Origin: Anabaena sp. UHCC 0204
Lineage (GTDB): Bacteria; Cyanobacteriota; Cyanobacteriia; Cyanobacteriales; Nostocaceae
Length of the DNA stretch: 64,000 nt
NCBI RefSeq assembly: GCF_009711975.1
Contig: NZ_VIKW01000001.1
Location: 9,980 to 73,979 of the forward strand
Direction: 5' to 3'
The translations under genes were made by a program, and so were the position numbers. Shown here in pieces: positions 1-8,803 of this stretch (within the stretch, counting starts at the first letter, position 1; every line of letters starts with the position of its first letter). The notes below the pieces were generated by a model that was given only the letters and a program-made list of their open reading frames with translations, ran no database searches and had not been told where the DNA came from.

Positions 1-1995
1 CCTGTCACCTTCCCCCTCTAACTGATTCAAGCCTCTAGAGGTAACAAATCTTTGCAATTCGGTGAGAGCGCGGTTGTACTCTAAAATTGCTCTGATGCGA
101 TTACCTTCGGAACGGGTGAGGTCATTTTCTGCGTTAATAACATCAGTTTGAGTCCCTACACCAGCTTGGAATCTTAACCGGGCTAATCGTAGAGATTCTC
201 TAGCTTGTTCTAAAGCTGCATTAGCAGTTTGTACATTCTCTAGGTTTGATGCCTGGGTGGAATATGCTTGTTCTACTTGGAAGCGGATTTGGTTGCGTTG
301 TTCAGAAAATTGAGTTTCAGCGATCGCAATGTTAGTTTTAGATTGGGCTGCTCTTGCTCTTGCTGCTCCCCCGTCATATAAATTCAGGGTTGCTTGTACT
401 CCTACTGAATAACCATCACTGACGCTAGTTCCATCATCAAACTGATCTAACAAGTTATATCTAGCCACTAAACTTACTTGTGGACCCAAAGTTGCTAATG
501 CTTGTCTTCTTTGTGCTTCACTAATATTGCGTTGTGCTAAGTTTTGTTGTAGTTCAGGACGATTTTGATAGGCTAAGACGATACTTTTTTCTAGGGGATG
601 TTGCCATAAACCTGCTAGTTTGACTGGATCAGCGGCGCTAATACTGACTGACTGCGGTAAATTTAATAGGGGTGCTAACCGACGGCGGGCAATTTGTTGT
701 TGAGAAAAGGCGGTAGTTAAGTCTTGTTGAGCGTTGGCTAAATTTACCTGCGATCGCAACACATCAAAACGAGTTCCCACACCAGCCCGTTCTAAAGCCA
801 CTGCATCTCGCAAACTCGCCTGAGCATTCTCCACTGCTGACTGAGAAATCCTTACCTGCTCATCAGCTTGTTGCAAGTCATAATAAGACCTGGACACATT
901 TAAACGAATTTCTTCAGACTGCCTTTCTACATCCAACTCCTGCACACGTATCCGTTCTTCAGCCTCTTTAATAGCCCCATTGCGTCTACCAGAAGTGTAT
1001 AAATCATATCTTAACTGTGCAGTTCCACTGAATGCCGTATTAGATGGAGGATCACCTACCAGAGGATTTGTCTGCCTAGCTTGATCAAATTGTAGTGTAC
1101 TACCAACACTACGACTATTTGTAATATCAGCACTCAAATCCACACTGGGCAATAAAGCCGCCTGAGCTTCACGGAGAACCGATTTACTCCGTTCCAGTTG
1201 CAATATAGACACCTGTAAATCATTATTATTTCGTTTAGCCAATTCCAAAGCCTGAGACAAACTAATTGGCTGATTTCCCTGAACCTTTACTTCTTCTGCC
1301 TGTGTCGGAAATAGTAGTGGATTAGGGCTAGGATTCAAATTATCTGGAATATTAGAGAAATCTACAGACTGATTAGGTGCAACTGGTACATTTTCCTCAG
1401 GAGTAGGTGCAACTGAATCTGATGTAGTCGGCACAGTTGTTTGCGCCAGCCAACCAGTAGTATTTTTAGATAGACAGCGATTAGAAGCCAGTAGCAAAGT
1501 TGCCTGACTCTTGTTTTGTGGACACTGATTAGCTTCTAGTAACTTTGTCACCATCACATCACTGCTGGCTAATTGCTGTTCACCTTCTGGGAGCGTGAGC
1601 CATTCAGAACTAACTAATTTTTGATCATTAACACTCGGTAAATTACTATTTGATAAAGCTGAAAAATTTACAAATCTGACTTCATCTTGTTTAGATAATT
1701 TTTTTTGCTCAATGCTGAGATTATTTTCAGCCATGACTATAGGTAAACTGTTGTTGGCAACAGGTTTTACCCTACCTTGACTGAAATAATTAGCAGGTAA
1801 TAATGCTGGGTTACTTTTGGGTAAGAAGCTATTGTCTGTCAGGGAATTTTTACCATTGGTAGAAACCACCGCACTAGAAGAAGACACTAGCTGTACACCA
1901 TTCACTTTCACAACATTAGCCCAAGCGGGCTGGGTTGTTAATACCGCTGCTGTAACACCAGGTAAAATACTATGGAATAATTGCTGTCCTTTCAC
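1..1995 (-). CDS. hgdD: TolC family outer membrane efflux protein, 3' end cut by window (HgdD-like)
   Basis: Read on the minus strand from a GTG at 1995; a GAGGGG Shine-Dalgarno lies just upstream (2002-2007) and an in-frame TGA at 2005-2007 excludes any longer start. About 665 codons are present and the frame is still open at base 1. The first ~250 residues are a low-complexity, cyanobacteria-type extension beginning with a secretion-like hydrophobic stretch (LFHSILPGVTAAVLTT). The rest is the repeated TolC helical-barrel fold, with ISLSQALELAKRNN and RAGVGTRFDVL / QAGVGTQTDVI repeats. TolC trimers form the outer membrane and periplasmic channel for tripartite exporters. In Anabaena PCC 7120 the TolC homologue HgdD sits beside kaiC and partners DevBCA in heterocyst glycolipid export (from memory). 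The same neighbourhood and the devBCA genes at 32.5-36.0 kb support this assignment; TolC class is certain, HgdD is by context. Confidence 0.88.
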   Translation of the reverse strand, partial: MKGQQLFHSILPGVTAAVLTTQPAWANVVKVNGVQLVSSSSAVVSTNGKNSLTDNSFLPKSNPALLPANYFSQGRVKPVANNSLPIVMAENNLSIEQKKLSKQDEVRFVNFSALSNSNLPSVNDQKLVSSEWLTLPEGEQQLASSDVMVTKLLEANQCPQNKSQATLLLASNRCLSKNTTGWLAQTTVPTTSDSVAPTPEENVPVAPNQSVDFSNIPDNLNPSPNPLLFPTQAEEVKVQGNQPISLSQALELAKRNNNDLQVSILQLERSKSVLREAQAALLPSVDLSADITNSRSVGSTLQFDQARQTNPLVGDPPSNTAFSGTAQLRYDLYTSGRRNGAIKEAEERIRVQELDVERQSEEIRLNVSRSYYDLQQADEQVRISQSAVENAQASLRDAVALERAGVGTRFDVLRSQVNLANAQQDLTTAFSQQQIARRRLAPLLNLPQSVSISAADPVKLAGLWQHPLEKSIVLAYQNRPELQQNLAQRNISEAQRRQALATLGPQVSLVARYNLLDQFDDGTSVSDGYSVGVQATLNLYDGGAARARAAQSKTNIAIAETQFSEQRNQIRFQVEQAYSTQASNLENVQTANAALEQARESLRLARLRFQAGVGTQTDVINAENDLTRSEGNRIRAILEYNRALTELQRFVTSRGLNQLEGEGDR

Positions 1996-2104
1996 CGCAT
2001 CCCCTCACACAAAAAAAATCAATTTGGCGGCAGAATACTTGTCTTCACCACAGAATATAGCACGATACTAAGATTTGGGAAGGAATATCGCACCATACTC
2101 TATT

Positions 2105-3664
2105 TTAAACATCAGAACTCGATTTGTCTTCAAAACGTTTGACAATCCGAGAAAGTTCTGCCTTTTCATCTATACTAACGCGAGTAGGCGCACCACTGAT
2201 AATTCGTTCATAGTTACGGAATGAATCTTTAATATCAGGTCCATCTGCCGTAATGTTATATTCACGAATTCCCTTATCATGCCAAGAACCCCGCATTTTA
2301 AATACGTTAATTGCCCGCGACATTTCGCCCCGAATCTCTACGTATTGCAACATCAAAATTGTGTCTGTAATTGTTGAAATATGGGAATCAGTAATAGAAT
2401 GAGAACCCATAAATTGGTCTGTGGTATTAGTGAAGAAACCAGTAATTTCTTCTTGTTTGGCATAACCTGTAACACCAATTACAAACTGACGAAAAGCATT
2501 ATTACTAACACCTCTAGCCATTGCTGACAGTGAATCAATTGCAATACGGCTGGGTTTAAAATGAGATATTTCTGATTTAATAATTTGTAAATGATCTTCT
2601 AAACCAGTAGATTCTGGATAGGTACAAATTATTTTCAATAACCCTTGATGTTCTAATTCTTCAAAATCAATCCCCCAGGAAGAAGCATTGCGCGAAAGTT
2701 GGGCGCGAGATTCTTCATAGGCAAATAATATTGCTCTTTCACCACCAATGCAGCCATCTTGAAGAAACTTACTTACTAATAAAGTTTTCCCCGTACCTGT
2801 TGCTCCTGTGGCTAAAATAATCGAGTCTTTAAAGAAACCACCGCCACACATTTGATCGAGAATTTTCACCCCAGAAGATACCCGCACATTGGAAGAACGC
2901 TGTGTTAAGCGCATTGCACCCAAGGGGAATATATTTACGCCTTCATTAGTAATAGTGAAGGGATATTCGCCTTTCATGTGAGTTGTCCCTCGTAATTTGA
3001 GAATCTCAATAGTTCGACGACGGCGTTCTCCTTCTAAAACGTTGCGAACAATGACTACATTATCGGAAACAAATTCTTCGACTCCAAAAGATGCTACTGC
3101 TCCATATTCTTCACCCCGTTCTGTTGTGATGATTGTCGTCACATTCAATTGTTTAAGACGTGCTACTAACCGAAAAATCTCGCGGCGGACTACTCCTACA
3201 GCTTCATATTGTTGAAATACCGCCGTCATGGAATCAATGGAAACCCGTTTGGCTTTATATTTACGAATGGCATACTGTAACCGTTCAATTAGGGCAGATA
3301 AATCAAAATTACCGACAATATCTTGACCTTCGGGATCAGGAGATGCGTCCAGAATAAATAATTTACCTTCATCAATTAAATGTTGTAAGTTCCAATCGAA
3401 ACTACGAGCATTTTTAATAATGTCAGTAGGTGATTCTTCAAAGGTGACAAATACTCCTGCTTCATCAAAACAAGTGATGCCATTAAAAAGAAATTGAAGC
3501 GATAATAAAGTTTTGCCTGTCCCAGAAGTACCGCTGACTAAGGTAGTTCTACCAACAGGCAACCCGCCATGACTGATATCGTCAAAGCCCTCGATCATTG
3601 TGCGAATTTTTTCTACACCACCAATAGATATATTTTTTTGTTCAGGTTGCTCTTTTTTAGTCAT
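2105..3664 (-). CDS. kaiC: Circadian clock ATPase/autokinase KaiC
   Basis: 519 residues, the same length as the Synechococcus elongatus protein. Two RecA-like domains are visible: CI with P-loop GTSGTGKT (residues 45-52) and catalytic EE in TFEESP, and CII with P-loop GATGTGKT in the second half. The phosphorylation pair in HISTITD is Ser430/Thr431 here, equivalent to S431/T432. KaiC hexamers autophosphorylate and dephosphorylate with a ~24 h rhythm driven by KaiA and KaiB. It is the third gene of a minus-strand kaiA-kaiB-kaiC cluster, 86 bp after kaiB, and is followed after 109 bp by the TolC gene. The C-terminal tail (FEDKSSSDV) carries the usual end of the KaiA-binding region. No missing key residues were noticed. 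Confidence 0.98.
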   Translation of the reverse strand: MTKKEQPEQKNISIGGVEKIRTMIEGFDDISHGGLPVGRTTLVSGTSGTGKTLLSLQFLFNGITCFDEAGVFVTFEESPTDIIKNARSFDWNLQHLIDEGKLFILDASPDPEGQDIVGNFDLSALIERLQYAIRKYKAKRVSIDSMTAVFQQYEAVGVVRREIFRLVARLKQLNVTTIITTERGEEYGAVASFGVEEFVSDNVVIVRNVLEGERRRRTIEILKLRGTTHMKGEYPFTITNEGVNIFPLGAMRLTQRSSNVRVSSGVKILDQMCGGGFFKDSIILATGATGTGKTLLVSKFLQDGCIGGERAILFAYEESRAQLSRNASSWGIDFEELEHQGLLKIICTYPESTGLEDHLQIIKSEISHFKPSRIAIDSLSAMARGVSNNAFRQFVIGVTGYAKQEEITGFFTNTTDQFMGSHSITDSHISTITDTILMLQYVEIRGEMSRAINVFKMRGSWHDKGIREYNITADGPDIKDSFRNYERIISGAPTRVSIDEKAELSRIVKRFEDKSSSDV

Positions 3665-3750
3665 GGTTTATCTAATATGGATATTCAACCCAGTTTTTTA
3701 AAATCAAGAAATTTTTTAATCATTTTTAATAATTAAATAAATATTTTATG

Positions 3751-4065
3751 CTAATCTTTGTCATCTTCTTCACTCAGTTCTTCATAAAGCAGATCCAATC
3801 CAATTAATACTCTTTCTCTATCTGTTAAATCACCAATAATTTTTCGCACCGGTGGGGGCAAAATTTTTGATAACGTTGGTGTGGCTAGGATTTTATCTTC
3901 TTCGGCTAATTGGGGGTTTTTCAGGACATCAATTACTTTTAAGGCATAAACACCTTGAAATTCTTGATCTAAGATATTTTTGAGTGTTTTTAATGCCCGC
4001 ACGGAGTGAGGAGTATTTCCTGCTACATAAAGCTTGAGAACATAGGTTTTTTTGGCTTGATTCAT
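3751..4065 (-). CDS. kaiB: Circadian clock protein KaiB
   Basis: 104 residues, normal KaiB length. The sequence begins with the thioredoxin-like KaiB signature ([18 protein letters not shown]) and includes the region [20 protein letters not shown], with the conserved cis-proline segment. The acidic tail SEEDDKD is typical of cyanobacterial KaiB. KaiB switches fold and binds the CI ring of phosphorylated KaiC, sequestering KaiA. It lies between kaiA (103 bp upstream) and kaiC (86 bp downstream), all on the minus strand. kaiB and kaiC are probably co-transcribed, as in other cyanobacteria; no internal promoter was identified here. Confidence 0.98.
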   Translation of the reverse strand: MNQAKKTYVLKLYVAGNTPHSVRALKTLKNILDQEFQGVYALKVIDVLKNPQLAEEDKILATPTLSKILPPPVRKIIGDLTDRERVLIGLDLLYEELSEEDDKD

Positions 4066-4168
4066 ATAAAATATAGACTCCTAAGAAAGATAAAAAAGCA
4101 AATGATTTGATATACACTCAGGTTGTTATTTACCATGAATGCAAATAGAAATTCTACTTTGCGGTATT

Positions 4169-4741
4169 TTAAGTGATTTTAGCAATAGAACACCGATAGA
4201 TTTCACAAAGATGTGCCAAAATATCTATTAATGTCAAACGGTAATCTAGCAATGTTTCATCGCTTCTACCTTCTAGTCTTAGTTGCTTGGCAAATTCGTC
4301 AATGACTTCCATGTGCATTTCTATAATTTGTGGCATAGGAATACTAGCATAAAATAAGGCATTGATAAATTTATCAATTTTTTCTTTTAATGCTTTGTCA
4401 CTGATAAAATAATTTATAATAATTTGACGGTAATCTGATTTAAGTTCTTCTAGAAGTTCCTTTTTTTCAGTAGCCGTCATATCTTGAAAAATTTGTGACT
4501 TCCTCTCCTGTCCAAAAGCAAATAAATCATCATCATTTTGATGAGAATTTTCTGGCTGACTGTGAGGCAAATAATATATGTTACTAGGTGTGGTAACAAC
4601 TGGCTGCCAGTACCATTGAGTTACTAGGCTATCAATAAAATTCCACGTTTGAGAAACTAAATTTTTGCGCTTCTCTTGTGGAAATGGTCTATCAAGAATT
4701 TGTTTTATATTTGTTTGTAAAAGCAATATAGGTACTAACAT
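4169..4741 (-). CDS. kaiA: Circadian clock protein KaiA, short form lacking the pseudo-receiver domain
   Basis: 190 residues instead of ~284 in unicellular cyanobacteria. The C-terminal ~100 residues match the four-helix KaiC-activating domain (EKKELLEELKSDYRQIIINY, DKFINALFYASIPMPQIIE). The first ~85 residues are a linker-like remnant with no recognisable pseudo-receiver fold. KaiA dimers bind the KaiC C-terminal tail and stimulate autophosphorylation. Short KaiA proteins are known from filamentous Nostocales (from memory, Anabaena PCC 7120 has one of about 100 residues), so this is lineage-typical rather than a fresh truncation. It is first in the kai cluster. The promoter must lie in the 604-bp spacer shared with the divergent kinase gene. 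Confidence 0.93.
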   Translation of the reverse strand: MLVPILLLQTNIKQILDRPFPQEKRKNLVSQTWNFIDSLVTQWYWQPVVTTPSNIYYLPHSQPENSHQNDDDLFAFGQERKSQIFQDMTATEKKELLEELKSDYRQIIINYFISDKALKEKIDKFINALFYASIPMPQIIEMHMEVIDEFAKQLRLEGRSDETLLDYRLTLIDILAHLCEIYRCSIAKIT

Positions 4742-5345
4742 CTACTATTTAGAGATCATGAACCGTTGAGAGTAAGATATATAAACCAATAACTAAGTCT
4801 AATTACTCAGGTAAGTAGAATGACTTATATATTCTTTTGTGTAGCATTTAATCCAGGAGAAGTATGGGTCATTGATAATGTGTATCAGCATATCTAGCGG
4901 AAGATAGATTATATTATTTCACTCCTTGATAAGATACTTAAACGAACTTAAAGAATTGTCGCAATTTAAATCATTATAATTCCTCAAGGTTCTAAAGCGA
5001 ATCTTTAGCGCCATAATTGTTGTAGTTGTCACTATAAAAAATGATGACTTTCAATACCAGCACTAAGTTGGTGACAATGGTTACTTGCTGAGAATGGAAA
5101 TAACAGTAAGCGCCATGAGGGTCGAAATTATTGGTGATTGGCTTTGAGACAGTTTAGGTCGAGACGAAACCCCTAGTTTGAGGGGTTTGTCAATTGTAAC
5201 CAGAATCGCTGATAGCGTAGCGTGGCGTAGCCATTCTAAATATTCTTGGAGAATATTGCTTCAGGCTTGAAGACCATCTAAACCAAGTGCTGATGGTGAT
5301 GCCGGAGTTGATCACAAGAAGAATGACCACCGAGGACTTATATCA
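4742..5345. other. Divergent intergenic region between kaiA and a hybrid histidine kinase
   Basis: 604 bp without a convincing gene. It must hold the kaiA promoter (minus strand) and the kinase promoter (plus strand). A perfect 8-bp inverted repeat, AAACCCCT / AGGGGTTT with a 6-base loop, lies at 5167-5188. A fragment of a common Nostoc dispersed repeat (GCGTAGCGTGGCGTAGCC) lies at about 5216-5233. No NtcA box (GTAN8TAC) was seen. Confidence 0.7.
5167..5188. repeat. Perfect hairpin upstream of the hybrid kinase
   Basis: AAACCCCT (5167-5174) and AGGGGTTT (5181-5188) form an 8-bp stem with a six-base loop, followed by TGTCAATTG. It resembles the 3' hairpin of a small RNA or an attenuator in the leader of the kinase mRNA, but the downstream T-run is short. 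It lies 158 bp before the kinase start. Confidence 0.45.
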
Positions 5346-8300
5346 ATGCTACAGTATACGCTTTATGAACTTCTAGCAACTGTACCAATCTGCTTAGAAA
5401 CGAATAATCTAGCAGCAGTGCTGGATATTTTTGCCGAAGAACAGTGCGATCGCTTGGTAGTAGTCAATTCACAACAACTTCCAATTGGATTGTTATACTC
5501 TGCTCGATTGTTACCACAATTATTAGCAGCCACGACGGATGACTATCTTCTAAATTTACAGCAACCACTCTCAACAGTGGATAAATCCTTAATAGAGCCA
5601 ATACAAACCATACCAGCCGCACAGAGTCTGGAAGAATTTAGCTTATCTTTAAAATATCCAGAAACTCAACAACAAAGAAACTTAGATTGGGTGCTAGTTG
5701 ACTCAGATGGTAAATATTTGGGAATACTGAATACTCTACATCTCTTCCAGTTGTTAGCTAAAAAGAAAATTCCCATTAACTCAACCAATGAAAAAGTAAA
5801 TTGCACGCATAATAACGCTAATAAAAGCCAGCCAAAAATTCACAAATCTATAGTCCATTTATTGGCGCGATTACCCTGGCCAATGATGTTACAAACGAGT
5901 CATGGTGAGGTAGTTACCCAGAATCCCGCTTGGTGGCAACAACTAGGAGTATTAAAAGACCTAGAAGGAATTAGGAAACAGGTAGAAACTATACTTGCTC
6001 CGACCCATGTTCAACAATCGGCTTATGTTTATGCCAATGGTCAAGAAAATCAACAACTAAATACTTTCACAGCCCAGAGAAAAAGTATTTCCCCAACGGT
6101 TTTTTCACCCCATTCACCATCAGTTGTACCATTTCTCCAAGAACCGCCCCTAAGTATCAATAGTGGTTCTAATCGCTGTGTTTTAGATACAAAATTGGGC
6201 ATTTGTACTTGTGTAGTCGAAATCAAAAATGGTCAAGAACGAGTTTGGCAGTTTGCAAAAGTTCCCTTGGATAGTAGTGAGTTGAAAATTTGGGTTTCCG
6301 AGTCAGAAATACCACCGAATACAGAAGAACTATGGCTAATATTAGCCACAGACGTAACTGAACAACAACAACTTTGCAAAGAATTGGCTGCCAAAAATGC
6401 CGATTTAATTCAACTCAATCGGTTAAAAGATGAATTTTTAGCTTGCATTAGTCATGAACTAAAAACACCGCTGACAGCAGTATTGGGACTATCTCGACTA
6501 CTTATAGATCAACAATTAGGACAACTAAATGAACGTCAGGCCCGCTATGCTGGACTAATTCATCAAAGTGGCAGACATTTAATGAGCGTGGTCAATGATA
6601 TTTTAGATTTGACTCGAATGGAAACAGGACAAATGGAACTCACCCTTACCCCCGTGCAAATTCAAGTAGTCTGTGAACGGGCTTTGTCAGAAGTTAACAA
6701 CATTCATAATCAAACTAACAAAACTAAACAATTATCCAAATCAGAAAATCAAAATTTATCTAACCACCAATTTAGCCTGACTATTGAACCAGGTTTAGAG
6801 CAGATGGTAGCAGATGAATTACGTTTGCGGCAGATGCTGGTACATTTACTTTCCAATGCCTTTAAATTCACAGAAATATCTGGGGAAATTGGGTTAAGGG
6901 TAAGCCGTTGGGAGGGTTGGATTGCTTTTACTGTCTGGGATACAGGAATTGGTATTCCTGAACAACAACAACATTTAATTTTCCAAAAATTCCAGCAATT
7001 AGAAAATCCCCTTACTCGTCAGTTTGAAGGAACAGGTTTAGGTTTAGTCTTAACCAGAGCCTTGGCTCGTTTACATGGTGGAGATGTTAGTTTCTTATCT
7101 CGTGAGGGTAAAGGTAGTCAGTTTACCCTGCTGTTACCGCCAAGTCCACCAAAAACCAGTTTTACTGATTCTGAAGATATCGCACTAACAGAGAGAGAAA
7201 TAGGCAATACTCCCAATTCTTCCCATCACAGTCTGAATAATTCCTTACAATACCAGCCTAAATCCTCCCAAAGATTGGTGTTGGTAGTGGAAGCGGTAGC
7301 CCAATATATTGAGGAATTAACTGAACAACTCAAAGGTTTAGGTTATCGTGTAGTCATTGCTAGATCCGGAACTGAGGCACTAGAAAAAGCTCGACGTTTG
7401 CAACCAAAAGCTATTTTTCTGAATCCTTTATTACCTTTACTATCTGGTTGGGATGTCCTGACTTTACTGAAATCTGATAGTTTAACTTGTCATATTCATG
7501 TCGTTGTTACGGCGACAGCAGCAGAAAAAGAGCAAGCATTTACTAAACAGGCGGATGGATTTTTAAGCTTACCAATCAAACATCAAATATTAGCATCACT
7601 CTTAGAACAATTATCAACATCTTCAGAAGTTCAGCTTTTGGAAATGAAAAATAATGATCTCAATCCCCAAAATATTCCCCTACGAATTCTGAGGTTGGTA
7701 AATCCAGAATTAGAGGCGATTAATCTCTATCCTTCCCTGCGAGAACATCGGGTGATTGAAGTAGATGATTTAGATCAGGCGGATTTGTTGGCAAGAGTTT
7801 GGCAGTTTGATGTGGTATTACTAGATATGCAGATTTCTACTGCTCACACTTATTTACAACAATTAAGCAAACACCAGCGATTGGCAACTTTACCCTTGGT
7901 AACTTGTGATGTTGCTACTACTTTAGCGGCTTCCCAAATACCAGGATTGTGTGTATTTCCTTGTTTAACTCCTTTGAATCAAGAAAATAATAGTCATAGT
8001 CATCAAGGAGATGCTTTGTCATCTGTATTACAAATTGCTGCTGGTATTCGTTGTCCACTAAATATTTTAGTGGTAGATGTAACTATGCTCAATGATTTAC
8101 CCAAGATAAATCGCAGTCTCGGTAAAAATTATCAATCTATTAAAAATTCTGCTCTCAAGTTTGAAGATGAGCCAGGTAATCGAGGGTACGAGTGGTTTCA
8201 AGCTTTAATTCAATACTTACAAACTGCTGGGTTTAGAGCTTCTATTGCTAGTTGTTGGTCGGAAGTTTTGCAACAAGTTAGTTATAAAAGTGTTGATTTA

Positions 8301-8588
8301 CTTTTAATTTGTTTGCACGAAACTGCAATTAATAATGAAGTTCAAAAAGCTTTAGAATCCTTGGCTGATTTACCATTGAGATTGCCTCCTATTTTGGTAC
8401 TTGACCAAAAATTAAATCAGGCTAATTATGGAAATGGTGAAAAATCTCGTCAGAGGAAATATACATCTTCTTTAGGGACGGTATTGAATGGAATTGCTAC
8501 CCAAGTATTACCCCGTTCTATTTCTATGGAAGAGTTATTAATTCAGGTGAATCAAGCGTTAGCTAATTATCAGCAGGGAAGTTCCTAA
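5346..8588 (+). CDS. Hybrid sensor histidine kinase with N-terminal CBS-like region and C-terminal pseudo-receivers
   Basis: 1080 residues. The N-terminus (about 1-140) resembles a CBS pair (DRLVVVNSQQLPIGLL, DWVLVDSDGKYLGIL). Then comes a PAS-like segment, then HisKA with SHELKTPL (phospho-accepting His370), then HATPase_c with N-box NAFKFTE, DTGIGIPE and GTGLGL. From about residue 643 there is a receiver-like domain in which the phospho-acceptor Asp is replaced by Asn (FLNPLLP, N693) and the acidic pocket is degenerate. Two further receiver-like stretches follow, of which only the first keeps a candidate Asp (VVLLDMQ). The kinase core looks active; the C-terminal domains look like protein-binding pseudo-receivers. 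It is divergent from kaiABC, so a clock input or output role is possible but only by position. A weak hairpin terminator follows at 8679-8703. Confidence 0.9.
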   Translation: MLQYTLYELLATVPICLETNNLAAVLDIFAEEQCDRLVVVNSQQLPIGLLYSARLLPQLLAATTDDYLLNLQQPLSTVDKSLIEPIQTIPAAQSLEEFSLSLKYPETQQQRNLDWVLVDSDGKYLGILNTLHLFQLLAKKKIPINSTNEKVNCTHNNANKSQPKIHKSIVHLLARLPWPMMLQTSHGEVVTQNPAWWQQLGVLKDLEGIRKQVETILAPTHVQQSAYVYANGQENQQLNTFTAQRKSISPTVFSPHSPSVVPFLQEPPLSINSGSNRCVLDTKLGICTCVVEIKNGQERVWQFAKVPLDSSELKIWVSESEIPPNTEELWLILATDVTEQQQLCKELAAKNADLIQLNRLKDEFLACISHELKTPLTAVLGLSRLLIDQQLGQLNERQARYAGLIHQSGRHLMSVVNDILDLTRMETGQMELTLTPVQIQVVCERALSEVNNIHNQTNKTKQLSKSENQNLSNHQFSLTIEPGLEQMVADELRLRQMLVHLLSNAFKFTEISGEIGLRVSRWEGWIAFTVWDTGIGIPEQQQHLIFQKFQQLENPLTRQFEGTGLGLVLTRALARLHGGDVSFLSREGKGSQFTLLLPPSPPKTSFTDSEDIALTEREIGNTPNSSHHSLNNSLQYQPKSSQRLVLVVEAVAQYIEELTEQLKGLGYRVVIARSGTEALEKARRLQPKAIFLNPLLPLLSGWDVLTLLKSDSLTCHIHVVVTATAAEKEQAFTKQADGFLSLPIKHQILASLLEQLSTSSEVQLLEMKNNDLNPQNIPLRILRLVNPELEAINLYPSLREHRVIEVDDLDQADLLARVWQFDVVLLDMQISTAHTYLQQLSKHQRLATLPLVTCDVATTLAASQIPGLCVFPCLTPLNQENNSHSHQGDALSSVLQIAAGIRCPLNILVVDVTMLNDLPKINRSLGKNYQSIKNSALKFEDEPGNRGYEWFQALIQYLQTAGFRASIASCWSEVLQQVSYKSVDLLLICLHETAINNEVQKALESLADLPLRLPPILVLDQKLNQANYGNGEKSRQRKYTSSLGTVLNGIATQVLPRSISMEELLIQVNQALANYQQGSS

Positions 8589-8678
8589 GCTTTACAGAGA
8601 AATTGTCAGAATCAGGATATCCAGGATTTAAGGATGTACAGGATGAGAACTCGTACCGCAGGGCGGAATTAAAAATTA

Positions 8679-8703
8679 AAAAAGCAGATAAAACAAGCTT
8701 TTT
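8679..8703 (+). terminator. Possible intrinsic terminator after the hybrid kinase
   Basis: AAAAAGC (8679-8685) pairs with GCTTTTT (8697-8703), a 7-bp stem ending in a T-run, about 90 bp after the kinase stop codon. Confidence 0.45.
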
Positions 8704-8771
8704 GAGAATTCTTAATGGTTGGTTGATTTACGCCGTTGTGTACTAGATTGTTATTACCAATTACCAATTAC

Positions 8772-8792
8772 CTGTTCCCTGTTCCCTGTTCC
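8772..8792. repeat. Heptamer short tandem repeat, 3 copies of CTGTTCC
   Basis: Three direct copies of CTGTTCC just downstream of the minus-strand glycosyltransferase gene. The same unit is present in seven copies at 18731-18780. Such heptamer arrays (STRR sequences) are typical of filamentous cyanobacteria. Confidence 0.85.
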
Positions 8793-8803
8793 CTTCTTAT
8801 AGT

